Shown: piece after piece, positions 10,033-20,095 of the stretch | Layout: each line of letters begins with the position of its first letter | How positions within the stretch are numbered: the first letter of the stretch is position 1 | Origin: Pygmaiobacter massiliensis | GTDB taxonomy: Bacteria > Bacillota > Clostridia > Oscillospirales > Ruminococcaceae | Assembly (NCBI GenBank): GCA_022778585.1 | Contig: JALFTI010000002.1 | Location: forward strand, 1 to 64,000 | Direction: 5' to 3' | Length of the DNA stretch: 64,000 nt | Notes under the pieces: model-generated | What the model was told of the DNA's origin: nothing | Seen by the model: the letters and a program-made list of their open reading frames with translations, nothing else | Database searches by the model: none | Position numbers and translations under genes: made by a program

Positions 10033-11411
10033 AAAAGGTTGTACTGCCGCGGCTGCTTTTGGCGGCTACCCGGTCCGGGGCGGGAAAAACCACAATGACC
10101 TGCGCGCTTTTGGCCGCTTTTCAGGCGCGGGGGCTCACCCTTTCTGCCTTTAAATGCGGACCGGATTATATAGACCCGATGTTTCACCGCGCGGTATTTG
10201 GAGCAAACGGGTGCAACCTGGACCTGTTTTTCAATCAGGAAGCGCAGGTTTGTTCGCTTTTGGCCCAGTATGGGCAGGGCAGCCAGCTTGCCGTTTTAGA
10301 AGGGGTTATGGGCTATTACGATGGTCTGGGCGGTTTTACAGACAGGGCCAGTGCCCACCATTTGGCCTGTGCCACAAATACGCCGGCACTTTTGGTGGTG
10401 GATGCCGAAGGAGCAAGCCGCAGCCTTTTGGCGCTGGTACAGGGGTTTTGTCAATTTCAAAAGCCCAGCGGCATCTGCGGTATTCTGTTAAACCGGTGCA
10501 GCCCCATGCTTTACCCAAAACTTGCGGCCGAAATGGAAAAAAACTGTGGTTTGCCGGTGCTGGGGTATCTGCCGCGTATGCCAAAGGCAGCGCTTTCCAG
10601 CCGGCATTTGGGGTTGGTAACCGCCGCCGAAGTGCCAAAGCTTTCCCAAAAACTGAAAGCCCTGGGCGAACAGGCACAAAAAAGTGTGGATTTGGACCGC
10701 ATTTTAGCCTTGGCCGCCACTGCGCCGGTGTTGGACGAGCCTAGAGCTTGGTTTAAAGAGGATAAAAAAGAGCCGGTAAAAATTGCGCTGGCACAGGATG
10801 AAGCATTCTGCTTTTACTACCGGGAAAACCTGGACCTTTTGCGGCAGGCGGGGGCTGAGCTTGTGCCGTTTTCCCCCTTGCGGGACAAAGCATTGCCCAA
10901 AGGTGTGGCAGCGCTGTACCTTGGGGGCGGCTATCCGGAACTTTATACCGCAAAGCTGGCCCAAAATGAGCCAATGCGCCGTGCCATTTTACAGGCCGGG
11001 CGCGAGGGGATGCCCATTTTTGCCGAATGCGGCGGCTTTTTGTACCTGCAGCAGGCACTTTGCCCGCCCGAAAGTGACCAGGAACCGCAGCCTATGTGCC
11101 AGCTTTTGCCAGGGGTTGGAAAAAACACCGGGCATCTTACCCGGTTTGGATATGTCACCCTTACTGCAAAACAGGACAATCTGCTGCTTAAAAAAGGCGA
11201 ACAGATTCCGGCGCATGAATTTCACTATTATGACTGTACCGACCCCGGACAGGATTTGTTGGCCCAAAAGGCAGATGGCCGCAGCTGGGACTGCGCGGTG
11301 GCAAAGCATAACCTGTTTGCAGGCTTTGGCCATTTGTATTTTCCGGCAAAGCCGCAGCTGGCCCAAAGGCTGGTAGAAGCTGCCCGGTACTGGCAAAAAC
11401 AAAATTTGTGA
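10029..11411 (+). CDS. cbiA: Cobyrinate a,c-diamide synthase CbiA
   Basis: LLLAATRSGAGKTTMT, FKCGPDYIDPMFH, glutaminase FAECGGFLYL; start 10029 rather than 9813. Confidence 0.95.
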   Translation: MKKVVLPRLLLAATRSGAGKTTMTCALLAAFQARGLTLSAFKCGPDYIDPMFHRAVFGANGCNLDLFFNQEAQVCSLLAQYGQGSQLAVLEGVMGYYDGLGGFTDRASAHHLACATNTPALLVVDAEGASRSLLALVQGFCQFQKPSGICGILLNRCSPMLYPKLAAEMEKNCGLPVLGYLPRMPKAALSSRHLGLVTAAEVPKLSQKLKALGEQAQKSVDLDRILALAATAPVLDEPRAWFKEDKKEPVKIALAQDEAFCFYYRENLDLLRQAGAELVPFSPLRDKALPKGVAALYLGGGYPELYTAKLAQNEPMRRAILQAGREGMPIFAECGGFLYLQQALCPPESDQEPQPMCQLLPGVGKNTGHLTRFGYVTLTAKQDNLLLKKGEQIPAHEFHYYDCTDPGQDLLAQKADGRSWDCAVAKHNLFAGFGHLYFPAKPQLAQRLVEAARYWQKQNL

Positions 11412-11513
11412 GAAAAAGCAAGGCACCGCAAAAAGTTTTGGCCCTTATTTGCGGTGCCGGCAAAATAAAAAGCGGCCAGTTTGCCAAGGAAAAGCCGCTT
11501 TGGGAGGAACGGT

Positions 11514-12569
11514 ATGACAGTAGCCGAATACGCTGCAGCCATTGGCCCGGCAGACCAAAATGCCGCGCAGGCTGCCTTAAAAAAATGGGACAGTGTGGCA
11601 AAACCGCTGGGCAGCCTGGGCCTTTTGGAGGATGCCGTGGTCCGCTGCTGCGCTATGGCCCGGGATACAGGCTTTCGTCCCAATCAGAAAGCGGTAGCAG
11701 TGTTCTGTGCCGACAATGGCGTGGTGGATGAAAAGGTTACCCAAACTGGGCGCGAAGTGACAGGTATCGTGGCCAAAAACCTGTGTGTGGAGGCCACTTC
11801 GGTCTGCAAAATGGCAAAGGTAGCCGGTGCGCGGGTGGTGCCGGTGGATATTGGGCTGGAACAGCCGGTGGAAGATGACCACATGATAGATCTACACTGT
11901 TTGCGCTGTACCGGCAATATTGCCAAAGGTCCGGCCATGCCGCCAGAGGTAGCGCAGAAGCTGGTTTTGGCCGGTGCAAAGCTGGCCGAAAAGCTGGCCG
12001 GCGAAGGGGTACAGCTGCTGGCCACCGGCGAAATGGGCATTGGCAATACCACCACCGCCAGTGCGGTGGCAAGTGTGCTTTTGCACAAGGACCCAGCGCT
12101 TATCACAGGTGCCGGTGCGGGGCTTTCGGCCGAAGGGGTCAAGCATAAAACCCAGGTAATCAGGCAGGCAATCGCCCTGAACGCCCCCAATCCCGAAGAT
12201 CCCATGGAAATTCTTGCCCGGCTGGGCGGATTTGACATTGCCGGCATGACCGGCCTTTACCTGGGGGCGGCCGCCAGCCGTATTCCCTGCCTGATCGATG
12301 GAGTGATCAGCGCGGCGGCAGCTTTGTTGGCAGTTCGCATCTGCCCCAATGCGGCGGATTTTTTGTTGGCAAGCCATGTTTCGGCCGAGCCAGCCGGCGC
12401 ACTTTTGCTGCAGGCGTTGGGGCTTTCTCCGCTTATTACCGCCGGTATGCGGCTGGGGGAAGGAACCGGTGCAGTGGCGGCTATGCCGCTTTTGGATATG
12501 GCTTTTGCCGTCTTTCATGAGATGAGCACCTTTTCCGATATTAAAATCGAAGCTTATCATCGGTTTTAA
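11514..12569 (+). CDS. cobT: Nicotinate-nucleotide-DMB phosphoribosyltransferase CobT
   Basis: KPLGSLGLLED, FCADNGVVDEKVTQ, GEMGIGNTTTASAV. Confidence 0.96.
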   Translation: MTVAEYAAAIGPADQNAAQAALKKWDSVAKPLGSLGLLEDAVVRCCAMARDTGFRPNQKAVAVFCADNGVVDEKVTQTGREVTGIVAKNLCVEATSVCKMAKVAGARVVPVDIGLEQPVEDDHMIDLHCLRCTGNIAKGPAMPPEVAQKLVLAGAKLAEKLAGEGVQLLATGEMGIGNTTTASAVASVLLHKDPALITGAGAGLSAEGVKHKTQVIRQAIALNAPNPEDPMEILARLGGFDIAGMTGLYLGAAASRIPCLIDGVISAAAALLAVRICPNAADFLLASHVSAEPAGALLLQALGLSPLITAGMRLGEGTGAVAAMPLLDMAFAVFHEMSTFSDIKIEAYHRF

Positions 12570-12596
12570 AAGCAGCATAAGGGAGGAAGAGCTAAT

Positions 12597-13142
12597 ATGG
12601 TCCACCTGATTATGGGGGGCGCAGCCAGCGGAAAAAGCGTATATGCCGAACGGCTGGCCAACAGCCTGCCCGGGTCAAAGCTCTACCTGGCAACCCTGCG
12701 CCCGTTCGATGAGGAGTGCCGTCAAAAAATTCAAAAGCATCAAACCCGCCGGGCCAAGGACGGCTGGCAGACGCAGGAAGTATTCGGCAGCATGCAAAAG
12801 GTGTGGGTGCCGCAGGGGGCTACGGTTTTGCTGGAGGACCTTTCCAATCTTACGGCAAATCTTCTGTTTGGCCCAAACCCCGAAACGGCGCGCGACGCCC
12901 TTTTAAAAAGTATCCGCCACCTGGCAGAGGAGGCAAAAACACTGGTTTTGGTGGGCAATGACCTGTTTTGCGACGGCAAAGTGTACCCACCCGAAACGAT
13001 GGAATACCTGCAGCTTTTGGCCCAGGGACAGTCTTTTGCGGCGAATCTTGCCGATACTGTCACCGAGGTGGTGTGCGGGATACCGCTTGCGGTAAAAGGG
13101 CCGCTGCCCTTTGCCGGTACTGGATGGGAGGAACAGGCGTAA
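12597..13142 (+). CDS. cobU: Adenosylcobinamide kinase/guanylyltransferase CobU
   Basis: GGAASGKSVYAE P-loop and HQTRRAKDGWQT motif. Confidence 0.9.
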   Translation: MVHLIMGGAASGKSVYAERLANSLPGSKLYLATLRPFDEECRQKIQKHQTRRAKDGWQTQEVFGSMQKVWVPQGATVLLEDLSNLTANLLFGPNPETARDALLKSIRHLAEEAKTLVLVGNDLFCDGKVYPPETMEYLQLLAQGQSFAANLADTVTEVVCGIPLAVKGPLPFAGTGWEEQA

Positions 13143-13144
13143 AC

Positions 13145-13921
13145 ATGCTTTTATTGGAAACGGTGGCCGTGGCCTTTTCTATGTTTTCGGCCCTGCCAAT
13201 GCCTCAGTTTGAATGGAACCGCAATAATATGCGCTATGCGCTGTGTGCGTTTCCGCTGGTGGGGGTGGCGGCCGGTGCGCTTTTGGTGGGCTGGCAGATA
13301 ATTTGCCAGGCGGTGCCGCTTTCCCAGCTGGCACGGGCGGTCGGCTTTACGGTAATCCCCATTTTGGTCAGCGGGGGCATTCATCTGGACGGCTACTGCG
13401 ACAGCTGTGACGCGCTGGCAAGCCATGCCCCGGCCGAAAAAAAGCTCGAAATTCTCGCAGACCCGCATATTGGGGCCTTCGGGGTTATAAGACTTGCTGT
13501 TTATCTGCTGGTTTTTCTTGCCCTATGCGCAGAATTGCCGCAAACCGCAGGGGCGGTTTCCTGTTTGGCGCTGGTGCAGCCGGCAAGCCGGGCGGCCAGC
13601 GGTTTTGGAGTGGCTGCGCTGAACTGCGCAAAGAACAGCGGCCTTGTCCACACCTTTGCAAATGCTGCGGACCGACACCGGGTAAAGGTGGTGTGTGTGG
13701 TTATATGGGCCGGGTGCAGCCTGGCAATGGCTGTGTGCTGGCCCTTTGGCGGTACCCTTGCGGCAGTGGCTGTCGCGGCGGCCTTTTGGCGGTATCGGGC
13801 GGTCAGTTATAGCCAGTTTGGCGGCATTACCGGCGATTTGGCAGGCTGGTTTTTGCAGCGCGCTCAACTGGCGGCTTTGGCGGCGCTTTGTATAGCAGCA
13901 TGGCTGCAGCAGCTGGTTTAA
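13145..13921 (+). CDS. cobS: Cobalamin synthase CobS
   Basis: GGIHLDGYCDSCDALASH, DPHIGAFGV; polytopic. Confidence 0.95.
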   Translation: MLLLETVAVAFSMFSALPMPQFEWNRNNMRYALCAFPLVGVAAGALLVGWQIICQAVPLSQLARAVGFTVIPILVSGGIHLDGYCDSCDALASHAPAEKKLEILADPHIGAFGVIRLAVYLLVFLALCAELPQTAGAVSCLALVQPASRAASGFGVAALNCAKNSGLVHTFANAADRHRVKVVCVVIWAGCSLAMAVCWPFGGTLAAVAVAAAFWRYRAVSYSQFGGITGDLAGWFLQRAQLAALAALCIAAWLQQLV

Positions 13922-13934
13922 AAGGAGAACAGGC

Positions 13935-14276
13935 ATGATTTTGGTAATAGGCGGATATGCTGCGGGCAAGCGGGAATGGGTTTCGCGGCAGCTGGGCTAC
14001 CCACAAGCACAAATGAGTGACTGCGCCGAAGACAAGGTGCCGGTTTTTTACGGGCTGGAAAGTCAGGCCGAGCGTTTTTTAAAGGACCCCAAGCCGCTGC
14101 TGCAAAAAAAGGTGGTTATCTGCTGCGAGGTTGGCTGCGGCGTGGTGCCGCTTGCAGCGGATGAGCGGGCCCGGCGGGAGTCGGTGGGCAAGCTGTGCCA
14201 GCTGCTTGCCCGGCAGGCGGATTGTGTGGTGCGGGTTATTTGCGGTGTGGGGCAGCCTATTAAGGGGGCGTTTTAG
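13935..14276 (+). CDS. Short CobU-like protein (113 aa)
   Basis: MILVIGGYAAGKREW resembles the CobU P-loop; VICCEVGCGVVPLAADERARRES resembles CobU SNEVGxGIVP; HRxRR..W segment missing. Confidence 0.75.
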   Translation: MILVIGGYAAGKREWVSRQLGYPQAQMSDCAEDKVPVFYGLESQAERFLKDPKPLLQKKVVICCEVGCGVVPLAADERARRESVGKLCQLLARQADCVVRVICGVGQPIKGAF

Positions 14277-14887
14277 TGGAAATTTGGTTTTACCGCCATG
14301 GTATGACCGATGCAAACCGGTCCGGCAAATATATAGGCAGAACCGATGAGCCGCTGTGCCCGGCAGGCGCTGCGCAGCTTACCGCAGTTTCCCGGCAGGT
14401 AAAAAGGGTGTATGTGTCACCGCTTGACCGTGCAAAACAAACCGCGCAAATTTTATTTCCGCTTGCGCAGCAGGTAGAGGTAAAAGGGCTGCAGGAGATG
14501 GATTTTGGAGTGTTTGAAGGCAAAAATTTTGCCCAGTTGGAACACAACGCCGCCTACCGGGCCTGGGTCGAGTCGGGCTGCGAAGCGCCCTGCCCGGGTG
14601 GCGAAAGCAAGCAGCAGTTTACAAAGCGCACAGCCGATGCATTTGGGCAGCTGGTGGACGAGGCGTTTTTGCGCCAGGAGGAACAGCTTTTTGTGGTGGC
14701 CCATGGCGGCAGTATTATGGCCGCGCTTTCCCAGTTTTGCCTGCCGCGCAAGCCCTATTTTGAATGGCAGACCCCCAATGGGGGCGCCTGGCGGCTAAAC
14801 GCCATACAGAAGGAATGGAAGGAACAGCGGGTGCTGCGGCTTTTAGCCGGCCCCAGCCAGCTGGACAGGAGGCAGTGGGATAAATGA
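14276..14887 (+). CDS. cobC: Alpha-ribazole phosphatase CobC-like (histidine phosphatase); GTG start
   Basis: FYRHGMTDANRSGKYIGRTDEPL, VSPLDRAKQTA, VVAHGGSIMA. Confidence 0.88.
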   Translation: MEIWFYRHGMTDANRSGKYIGRTDEPLCPAGAAQLTAVSRQVKRVYVSPLDRAKQTAQILFPLAQQVEVKGLQEMDFGVFEGKNFAQLEHNAAYRAWVESGCEAPCPGGESKQQFTKRTADAFGQLVDEAFLRQEEQLFVVAHGGSIMAALSQFCLPRKPYFEWQTPNGGAWRLNAIQKEWKEQRVLRLLAGPSQLDRRQWDK

Positions 14888-15849
14888 TACTGGTGGGTGC
14901 AATGGTGGCGGGTTTTTTGTGGGACCTTTTGGCAGGCGACCCCGCCTGGCTGCCCCATCCGGTGGTGGGAATGGGAAAGCTTATCAGTTTTTTGGAAAAA
15001 AAGCTGCGGCGGCTTTTTCCGGTTACGGCTGCAGGCGAACGGGCGGCAGGCTGTTTGCTGGTGGTTTTGGTGCTGGGGGTTGTGGCGGGCGTTTCGGTCG
15101 GTTGTCTTTGGGCGGTACGCCGTTTCATTTGGGTTTGGGCGGCGCTGCAGGCTTTCTTTTGCGGCCAGTGCCTGGCCGCAAAAGGCCTTTGGCAGGAGAG
15201 CAGCCGGGTCCAACAAGCGCTTGCCGCCGGCGACCTGCCGGCAGCCCGAAAAGCGGTGGCGCGGATTGTAGGGCGCGACACCGAAGCCCTTTCTGCGCAG
15301 GGGGTCGCGCGGGCGGCGGTGGAAACTGTGGCCGAAAACACCAGCGACGGTGTGGTGGCGCCGTTGTTTTGGTTTATGCTGGCGGGCGCACCGGGCGCGC
15401 TGTGCTATAAAGCGGTAAACACCATGGACAGCATGGTGGGGTACCGAAACGATCGCTACCGATATTTTGGCACTGCAGCCGCAAGGCTGGATGACCTTGC
15501 AAATCTGCTGCCGGCCCGCCTGGCAGCTTTGTGTATGGTGGCGGCAGCACCTGTTGTGGGGCTTTCGGGCAAGGGTGCTTTTCGCATTTTTTGCAGGGAT
15601 CGCTATTGTCATAAAAGCCCCAATTCGGCCCAAACCGAAAGCGCCTGTGCCGGTGCTTTGGGGGTACGGCTGGCAGGAAGCGCCAGCTATTTTGGAAAGC
15701 TTGTGGAAAAACCGTATATTGGCGATGATACCCGGCCCATTGAACCAGAGGATATTCACCGGGCAAACCGGCTGATGGTTGTTTCCAGCATGCTTTCCTG
15801 TTTGCTGTTTTGTGGCCTGCGGGCGGCGGTAGTGTTATTTTTAGCTTAA
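14884..15849 (+). CDS. cbiB: Adenosylcobinamide-phosphate synthase CbiB
   Basis: GFLWDLLAGDPAWLPHPVVGMGKLI, AVNTMDSMVGYRNDRY. Confidence 0.95.
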   Translation: MILVGAMVAGFLWDLLAGDPAWLPHPVVGMGKLISFLEKKLRRLFPVTAAGERAAGCLLVVLVLGVVAGVSVGCLWAVRRFIWVWAALQAFFCGQCLAAKGLWQESSRVQQALAAGDLPAARKAVARIVGRDTEALSAQGVARAAVETVAENTSDGVVAPLFWFMLAGAPGALCYKAVNTMDSMVGYRNDRYRYFGTAAARLDDLANLLPARLAALCMVAAAPVVGLSGKGAFRIFCRDRYCHKSPNSAQTESACAGALGVRLAGSASYFGKLVEKPYIGDDTRPIEPEDIHRANRLMVVSSMLSCLLFCGLRAAVVLFLA

Positions 15850-15874
15850 AAATGCGCACAGGGAGGAAGATGCA

Positions 15875-16939
15875 ATGCAGCTGGTCCATGGGGGAGATGT
15901 GGAAGGCTACCGGGAGCGATACGGCTGTGACGGACTGGATTTTTCGGCCAATGTAAGCCCGCTGGGACTTCCCGAAGGGGTAAAACAGGCTGCGGCACAG
16001 GCGCTTAAAGATGCCCAGCGCTATCCAGACCCGCTGTGCCGGCAACTGCGTGGCGCTCTTGCCGCAAAGGAGGGGCTTTTGCCGGACGAAATTTTCTGCG
16101 GCTCGGGCGCGGCGGATCTGATCTGGAGGCTGGCGCTGGCCTTGGGGCCTGCAAAGGCCGTGGTGCCAAGCCCCACTTTTGCCGAGTATGAAGCTGCCCT
16201 TACCGCCATGCACTGGCAGATCGAGCGGGTCGCAGCGCGCCGCGAGGAGGCGTTTGCCATCCCGGTGGAGCGCATGCTTGCAGCAATTCGGCCGGGGGTA
16301 AAGCTGGTGTTTTTGTGTCAGCCCAATAACCCCACCGGCGTTGTCTGTCCCAAAGAGGGGGCACTGCAGCTGTTAAGTGCCTGCCGCCAGGTGGGGGCGA
16401 AGCTGGTGGTGGATGAATGCTTTGTGGAATTTTTGGATAACCCGTCCGAGGTAAGCCTTGCCGGGCTTTCGGCGTCGCAGCCAAGCCTGGTGCGGCTGTG
16501 TGCGTTTACCAAAACCTATGCCATGGCCGGGCTAAGGCTGGGCTGGCTGTGCTGTGCCGACCCTGCGTTGATCGAGGCATTGTATCGGTCCGGCCAGCCC
16601 TGGGCGGTGAGCAATGTGGCCCAGGCGGCAGGTATTGCAGCGCTGCAGGAAAAAGAATACCTTGCCAGCGTGAGAAATTTGGTGATGCGCGAGCGGCCAA
16701 GAATGTGCCGTGCGTTTCAAAAAATGGGGATAAAAGCGGTTGGCAGCGCCAATTTTTTGTTTTTTACCGCTCCTGTAAAAAACTTTTGTCAGCAGATGGA
16801 ACAACAGGGCATTTTGGTGCGCAATTGCGAAAATTACCCGGGCCTTGCCGCGGGTGACTGCCGGGTGGCCGTGCGCACACCGCAGGAAAATGATCGGTTG
16901 CTTGCGGCCTGTGCGCGGATACTGGAAGGGAGCAGATGA
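15875..16939 (+). CDS. cobD: L-threonine-O-3-phosphate decarboxylase CobD (PLP aminotransferase fold)
   Basis: HGGDVEGYRERYGCDGLDFSANVSPLGLP, FLCQPNNPTG, AFTKTYAMAGLRLG. Confidence 0.9.
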   Translation: MQLVHGGDVEGYRERYGCDGLDFSANVSPLGLPEGVKQAAAQALKDAQRYPDPLCRQLRGALAAKEGLLPDEIFCGSGAADLIWRLALALGPAKAVVPSPTFAEYEAALTAMHWQIERVAARREEAFAIPVERMLAAIRPGVKLVFLCQPNNPTGVVCPKEGALQLLSACRQVGAKLVVDECFVEFLDNPSEVSLAGLSASQPSLVRLCAFTKTYAMAGLRLGWLCCADPALIEALYRSGQPWAVSNVAQAAGIAALQEKEYLASVRNLVMRERPRMCRAFQKMGIKAVGSANFLFFTAPVKNFCQQMEQQGILVRNCENYPGLAAGDCRVAVRTPQENDRLLAACARILEGSR

Positions 16940-17904
16940 TGGGGATTTTTTGCGTCGTGGACGGCATGACCGACGAGTGCAGCCCGCTGCTAAAAAGCCT
17001 TGCGCCCTGGTTTTCGGGTTGGGTGCAGCCCACCCGGCCCGATAAACCTGCCGACAGCCTGCGCTCGGCCGCCTGCTTTTTGGGGCTAAAGGAAGCAAAT
17101 TTGCCTGGCCGCGCCTGGTTTGAAGCGTTGGGAGCGGGTATTACCTTTGGTGCAGAGGACCTGCTTTTGCGGGCAAGCTGGGTGGCGTGCGACGAACAGG
17201 GGCGAATGCTCAGGCCGGACACAGCGCCGCAAAATCAGCCCACAGGCCGGTGGTACCATTCTTTGGGCGGTTATAAAGCCATTGTGCAGGTAGAGGGAAA
17301 AGCCTCGCTGCTGGAAACGATAAAAACCTTTCCCCCGCATGAACACTGGGGCGAGCCGGCCGAAAGCTGTATGCCCCAGGGCCTGCCGGACGATTTGGAA
17401 AAGGCCCTTCGGCAGGCGGGCAGTCGCAGCAGCAGGCTGATTGTTTGGGCGCCGGCAGCGCAAGCGGGTGTTTTTGCAAAAAAAACGGGGTATATGGTGG
17501 CGGGTATTGACCTTATGCTGGGGCTGGGGTGCGCGGTGGGACTAAAACCAGTGAAGCCTTTAAGAGCCACCGGCGAGACCGATACAGACCTTGCAGCAAA
17601 ATGCCGTGCGGCACTTTGCTGCGCGCAAAAAGGAGAGTTTGTCTATCTGCACCTGAATGGTGCGGATGAAGCTTCGCACCGAAAAGACCCGGCTGAAAAA
17701 CGCTGCTTTTTGGAAAAGGCCGCTTTCCAATGCCTCATTCCACTGTTGAAAAGCAATGTGGCGGTGCGTATTACGGCAGACCATGCCACAAGCCCCGTTA
17801 CCGGAAAACATCTGCCGCTTTGGCAGCCGGTGTGGCAAAATACTGCTGCGGGGCAAAAAAGCCCCCAAAAAGCTTGGCAGCCGCAGGCTCTTTGCCTTTT
17901 TTGA
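16936..17904 (+). CDS. ApgM-like alkaline-phosphatase-superfamily protein (cofactor-independent phosphoglycerate mutase-like)
   Basis: VDGMTDE; PADSLRSAACFLG; GRAWFEALGAGITFGAEDLLLRASWV; HLNGADEASHRKDPAEK; ITADHATSP: ordered ApgM-type motifs. Confidence 0.75.
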   Translation: MMGIFCVVDGMTDECSPLLKSLAPWFSGWVQPTRPDKPADSLRSAACFLGLKEANLPGRAWFEALGAGITFGAEDLLLRASWVACDEQGRMLRPDTAPQNQPTGRWYHSLGGYKAIVQVEGKASLLETIKTFPPHEHWGEPAESCMPQGLPDDLEKALRQAGSRSSRLIVWAPAAQAGVFAKKTGYMVAGIDLMLGLGCAVGLKPVKPLRATGETDTDLAAKCRAALCCAQKGEFVYLHLNGADEASHRKDPAEKRCFLEKAAFQCLIPLLKSNVAVRITADHATSPVTGKHLPLWQPVWQNTAAGQKSPQKAWQPQALCLF

Positions 17905-18065
17905 AAGCCGCTGCGCGGTACGGAAAAACATCCTTTCAAGCTTTTGGTAAAATAATTTTGGGGCGGCTTTTATACAAAATAAGGCTGGTTTTGCTTTTCA
18001 GCCGGTTTGAAAAAAGGTCTTAAAACCATTTTCTAAACTTTTACCAAAGAGAGGAAACAGACAGT

Positions 18066-19577
18066 ATGACAAAGGCAATCATGGTACAGGGCACTATGTC
18101 CAATGCAGGAAAAAGTGTGCTGACGGCAGCTTTGTGCCGCATTTTTCTGCAGGACGGTTATTCGCCGGCCCCCTTTAAAAGCCAGAATATGGCGCTGAAC
18201 AGCTTTATAACCCGCGAAGGGTTAGAGATGGGGCGCGCACAGGTGATGCAGGCCGAAGCGGCCCGGGTGGAACCTTCGGTGCGGATGAACCCCATTTTGT
18301 TAAAGCCTACCAGCGACCAGGGCAGCCAGCTGATCGTGAACGGCGAGGTGGTGGGCAATTTTTCCGCAGCCGAATATTTTGCAAAGAAAAAGCAGCTTAT
18401 TCCCCAAATTATGCAGGCCTACCAATCTTTGGCTGCACAGCACGATATTATTGTGCTGGAAGGGGCGGGAAGCCCGGCCGAAATAAACCTAAAACAGGAC
18501 GACATTGTGAATATGGGCATGGCAAAACTCGCCAAAGCGCCGGTTCTGCTTTGCGGAGATATTGACCGGGGCGGTGTGTTTGCAAGCCTGTACGGAACGG
18601 TGGAGCTGCTGGAAAAAGAAGAGCGGGCCATGGTAAAGGGGTTCATCATCAATAAATTCAGGGGAGATGAATCCTTGCTTGCTCCGGGCCTTGCTATGCT
18701 GGAACAGCGCACCGGAATTCCGGTATTGGGGGTAATTCCCTGGCTGGATGTGGATTTGGAGGACGAGGACAGCCTTTCCGGCCGGCTTGCCTGTCATAAT
18801 ACCCAAAAGCCGCTGGATGTGGCGGTCATTCGCCTGCCCCGCATTTCAAACTTTACCGACCTGAATGCACTGGAACGGTTTGGACAGGTTGGCGTTCGCT
18901 ATGTGGAGCAGATAAACCAGCTGGGCCGGCCGGATTTGATGATTCTGCCGGGCACCAAAAACACCATGGCAGACCTGCGCTGGCTGCGCCAGTGCGGGCT
19001 GGAAGCAGGCATCTGCCGGCTGTGTTCGGAGGGAGTGCCGCTTATCGGCATCTGCGGCGGCTACCAAATGCTGGGCCAAAGCCTTTCGGACCCATACGGC
19101 GTGGAGGAGGGAGGCCAAATGCGCGGCATGGGGCTTTTGCCTTGCGAAACCACTTTCTCCAAAGAAAAAAGCCGTACCCGGGTTAGCGGGCAGGTTGTGG
19201 GGGCTGCCGGCTTTTTTGCACCGCTTGAAGGGGCGCAGTGCTCGGGGTATGAAATTCATATGGGGCGCACAGTGCCGGCAGGCGATGCGCCGGACCATTT
19301 TTTGCAGCTGACCGATGCAGCCGGCAAACAAACACGGGACGGGCTTTGCAGTGGTAATGTGCTGGGCAGCTATCTACACGGTTTGTTCGACGAGGGCGAT
19401 TTCGCGGAGCGGCTTGTTGATTTGTTGGCCCAGCGCAAAGGCCTTTCCAAAGAAAATGCGCCAAAGGAAAGGTATGCAGAATATAAACAGCGCCAGTATG
19501 ATAAGCTGGCATTTGAGGTGCGGCGCCATCTGGACCTGAAAAGGGTGTACCGCATTTTGCAGGAGGGAATTGAATGA
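18066..19577 (+). CDS. cbiP: Cobyric acid synthase CbiP/CobQ
   Basis: [50 protein letters not shown]. Confidence 0.96.
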   Translation: MTKAIMVQGTMSNAGKSVLTAALCRIFLQDGYSPAPFKSQNMALNSFITREGLEMGRAQVMQAEAARVEPSVRMNPILLKPTSDQGSQLIVNGEVVGNFSAAEYFAKKKQLIPQIMQAYQSLAAQHDIIVLEGAGSPAEINLKQDDIVNMGMAKLAKAPVLLCGDIDRGGVFASLYGTVELLEKEERAMVKGFIINKFRGDESLLAPGLAMLEQRTGIPVLGVIPWLDVDLEDEDSLSGRLACHNTQKPLDVAVIRLPRISNFTDLNALERFGQVGVRYVEQINQLGRPDLMILPGTKNTMADLRWLRQCGLEAGICRLCSEGVPLIGICGGYQMLGQSLSDPYGVEEGGQMRGMGLLPCETTFSKEKSRTRVSGQVVGAAGFFAPLEGAQCSGYEIHMGRTVPAGDAPDHFLQLTDAAGKQTRDGLCSGNVLGSYLHGLFDEGDFAERLVDLLAQRKGLSKENAPKERYAEYKQRQYDKLAFEVRRHLDLKRVYRILQEGIE

Positions 19578-20095
19578 CACAAAAGCGGGGGTTTATTCAT
19601 CTGTACTGCGGTGATGGAAAAGGAAAGACCACAGCTGCTATGGGCCTATGTATGCGGGCCGCTGGGGCTGGGCTGCAGGTGGTTGTGGTTCAGTTTTTAA
19701 AAAACGGCGATTCTTCGGAGCTTTCCATCCTTTCCGCTCATAAAAATGTGACGGTGCTGGCCGGTAAAGGGGGCGACAAGTTTACCTGCCGCATGACCGA
19801 TGCAGAAAAAGCTGCCGCAAGAACCATTCACGATAAGAACCTCGATGCTGCTCTTGCTATGCCCTGTGATCTTTTGCTGCTGGACGAAGCGGCCGCGGCC
19901 TGCCGGCTTGGTTTGGTGGATGAAAAAAAGGTAAAGGCGCTTTGCCAAAATAAGCCGCCCCGGCTGGAGCTGGTACTGACCGGCCGCAACCCGCCCGATT
20001 TTATGGTGCAGGCGGCCGACTACATTACTGAAATGCGCTGCGTACGCCATCCGTACCAGCAAGGCATTGGGGCCAGAAAGGGGATCGAGTTTTAA
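19574..20095 (+). CDS. cobO: Cob(I)yrinic acid a,c-diamide adenosyltransferase (CobA/BtuR/CobO)
   Basis: [31 protein letters not shown]. Confidence 0.95.
   Translation: MTQKRGFIHLYCGDGKGKTTAAMGLCMRAAGAGLQVVVVQFLKNGDSSELSILSAHKNVTVLAGKGGDKFTCRMTDAEKAAARTIHDKNLDAALAMPCDLLLLDEAAAACRLGLVDEKKVKALCQNKPPRLELVLTGRNPPDFMVQAADYITEMRCVRHPYQQGIGARKGIEF

Noticed and set aside
15374-16213. 279-aa minus-strand ORF across cbiB/cobD
   Set aside because: Spans two well-supported plus-strand genes, no domain content.
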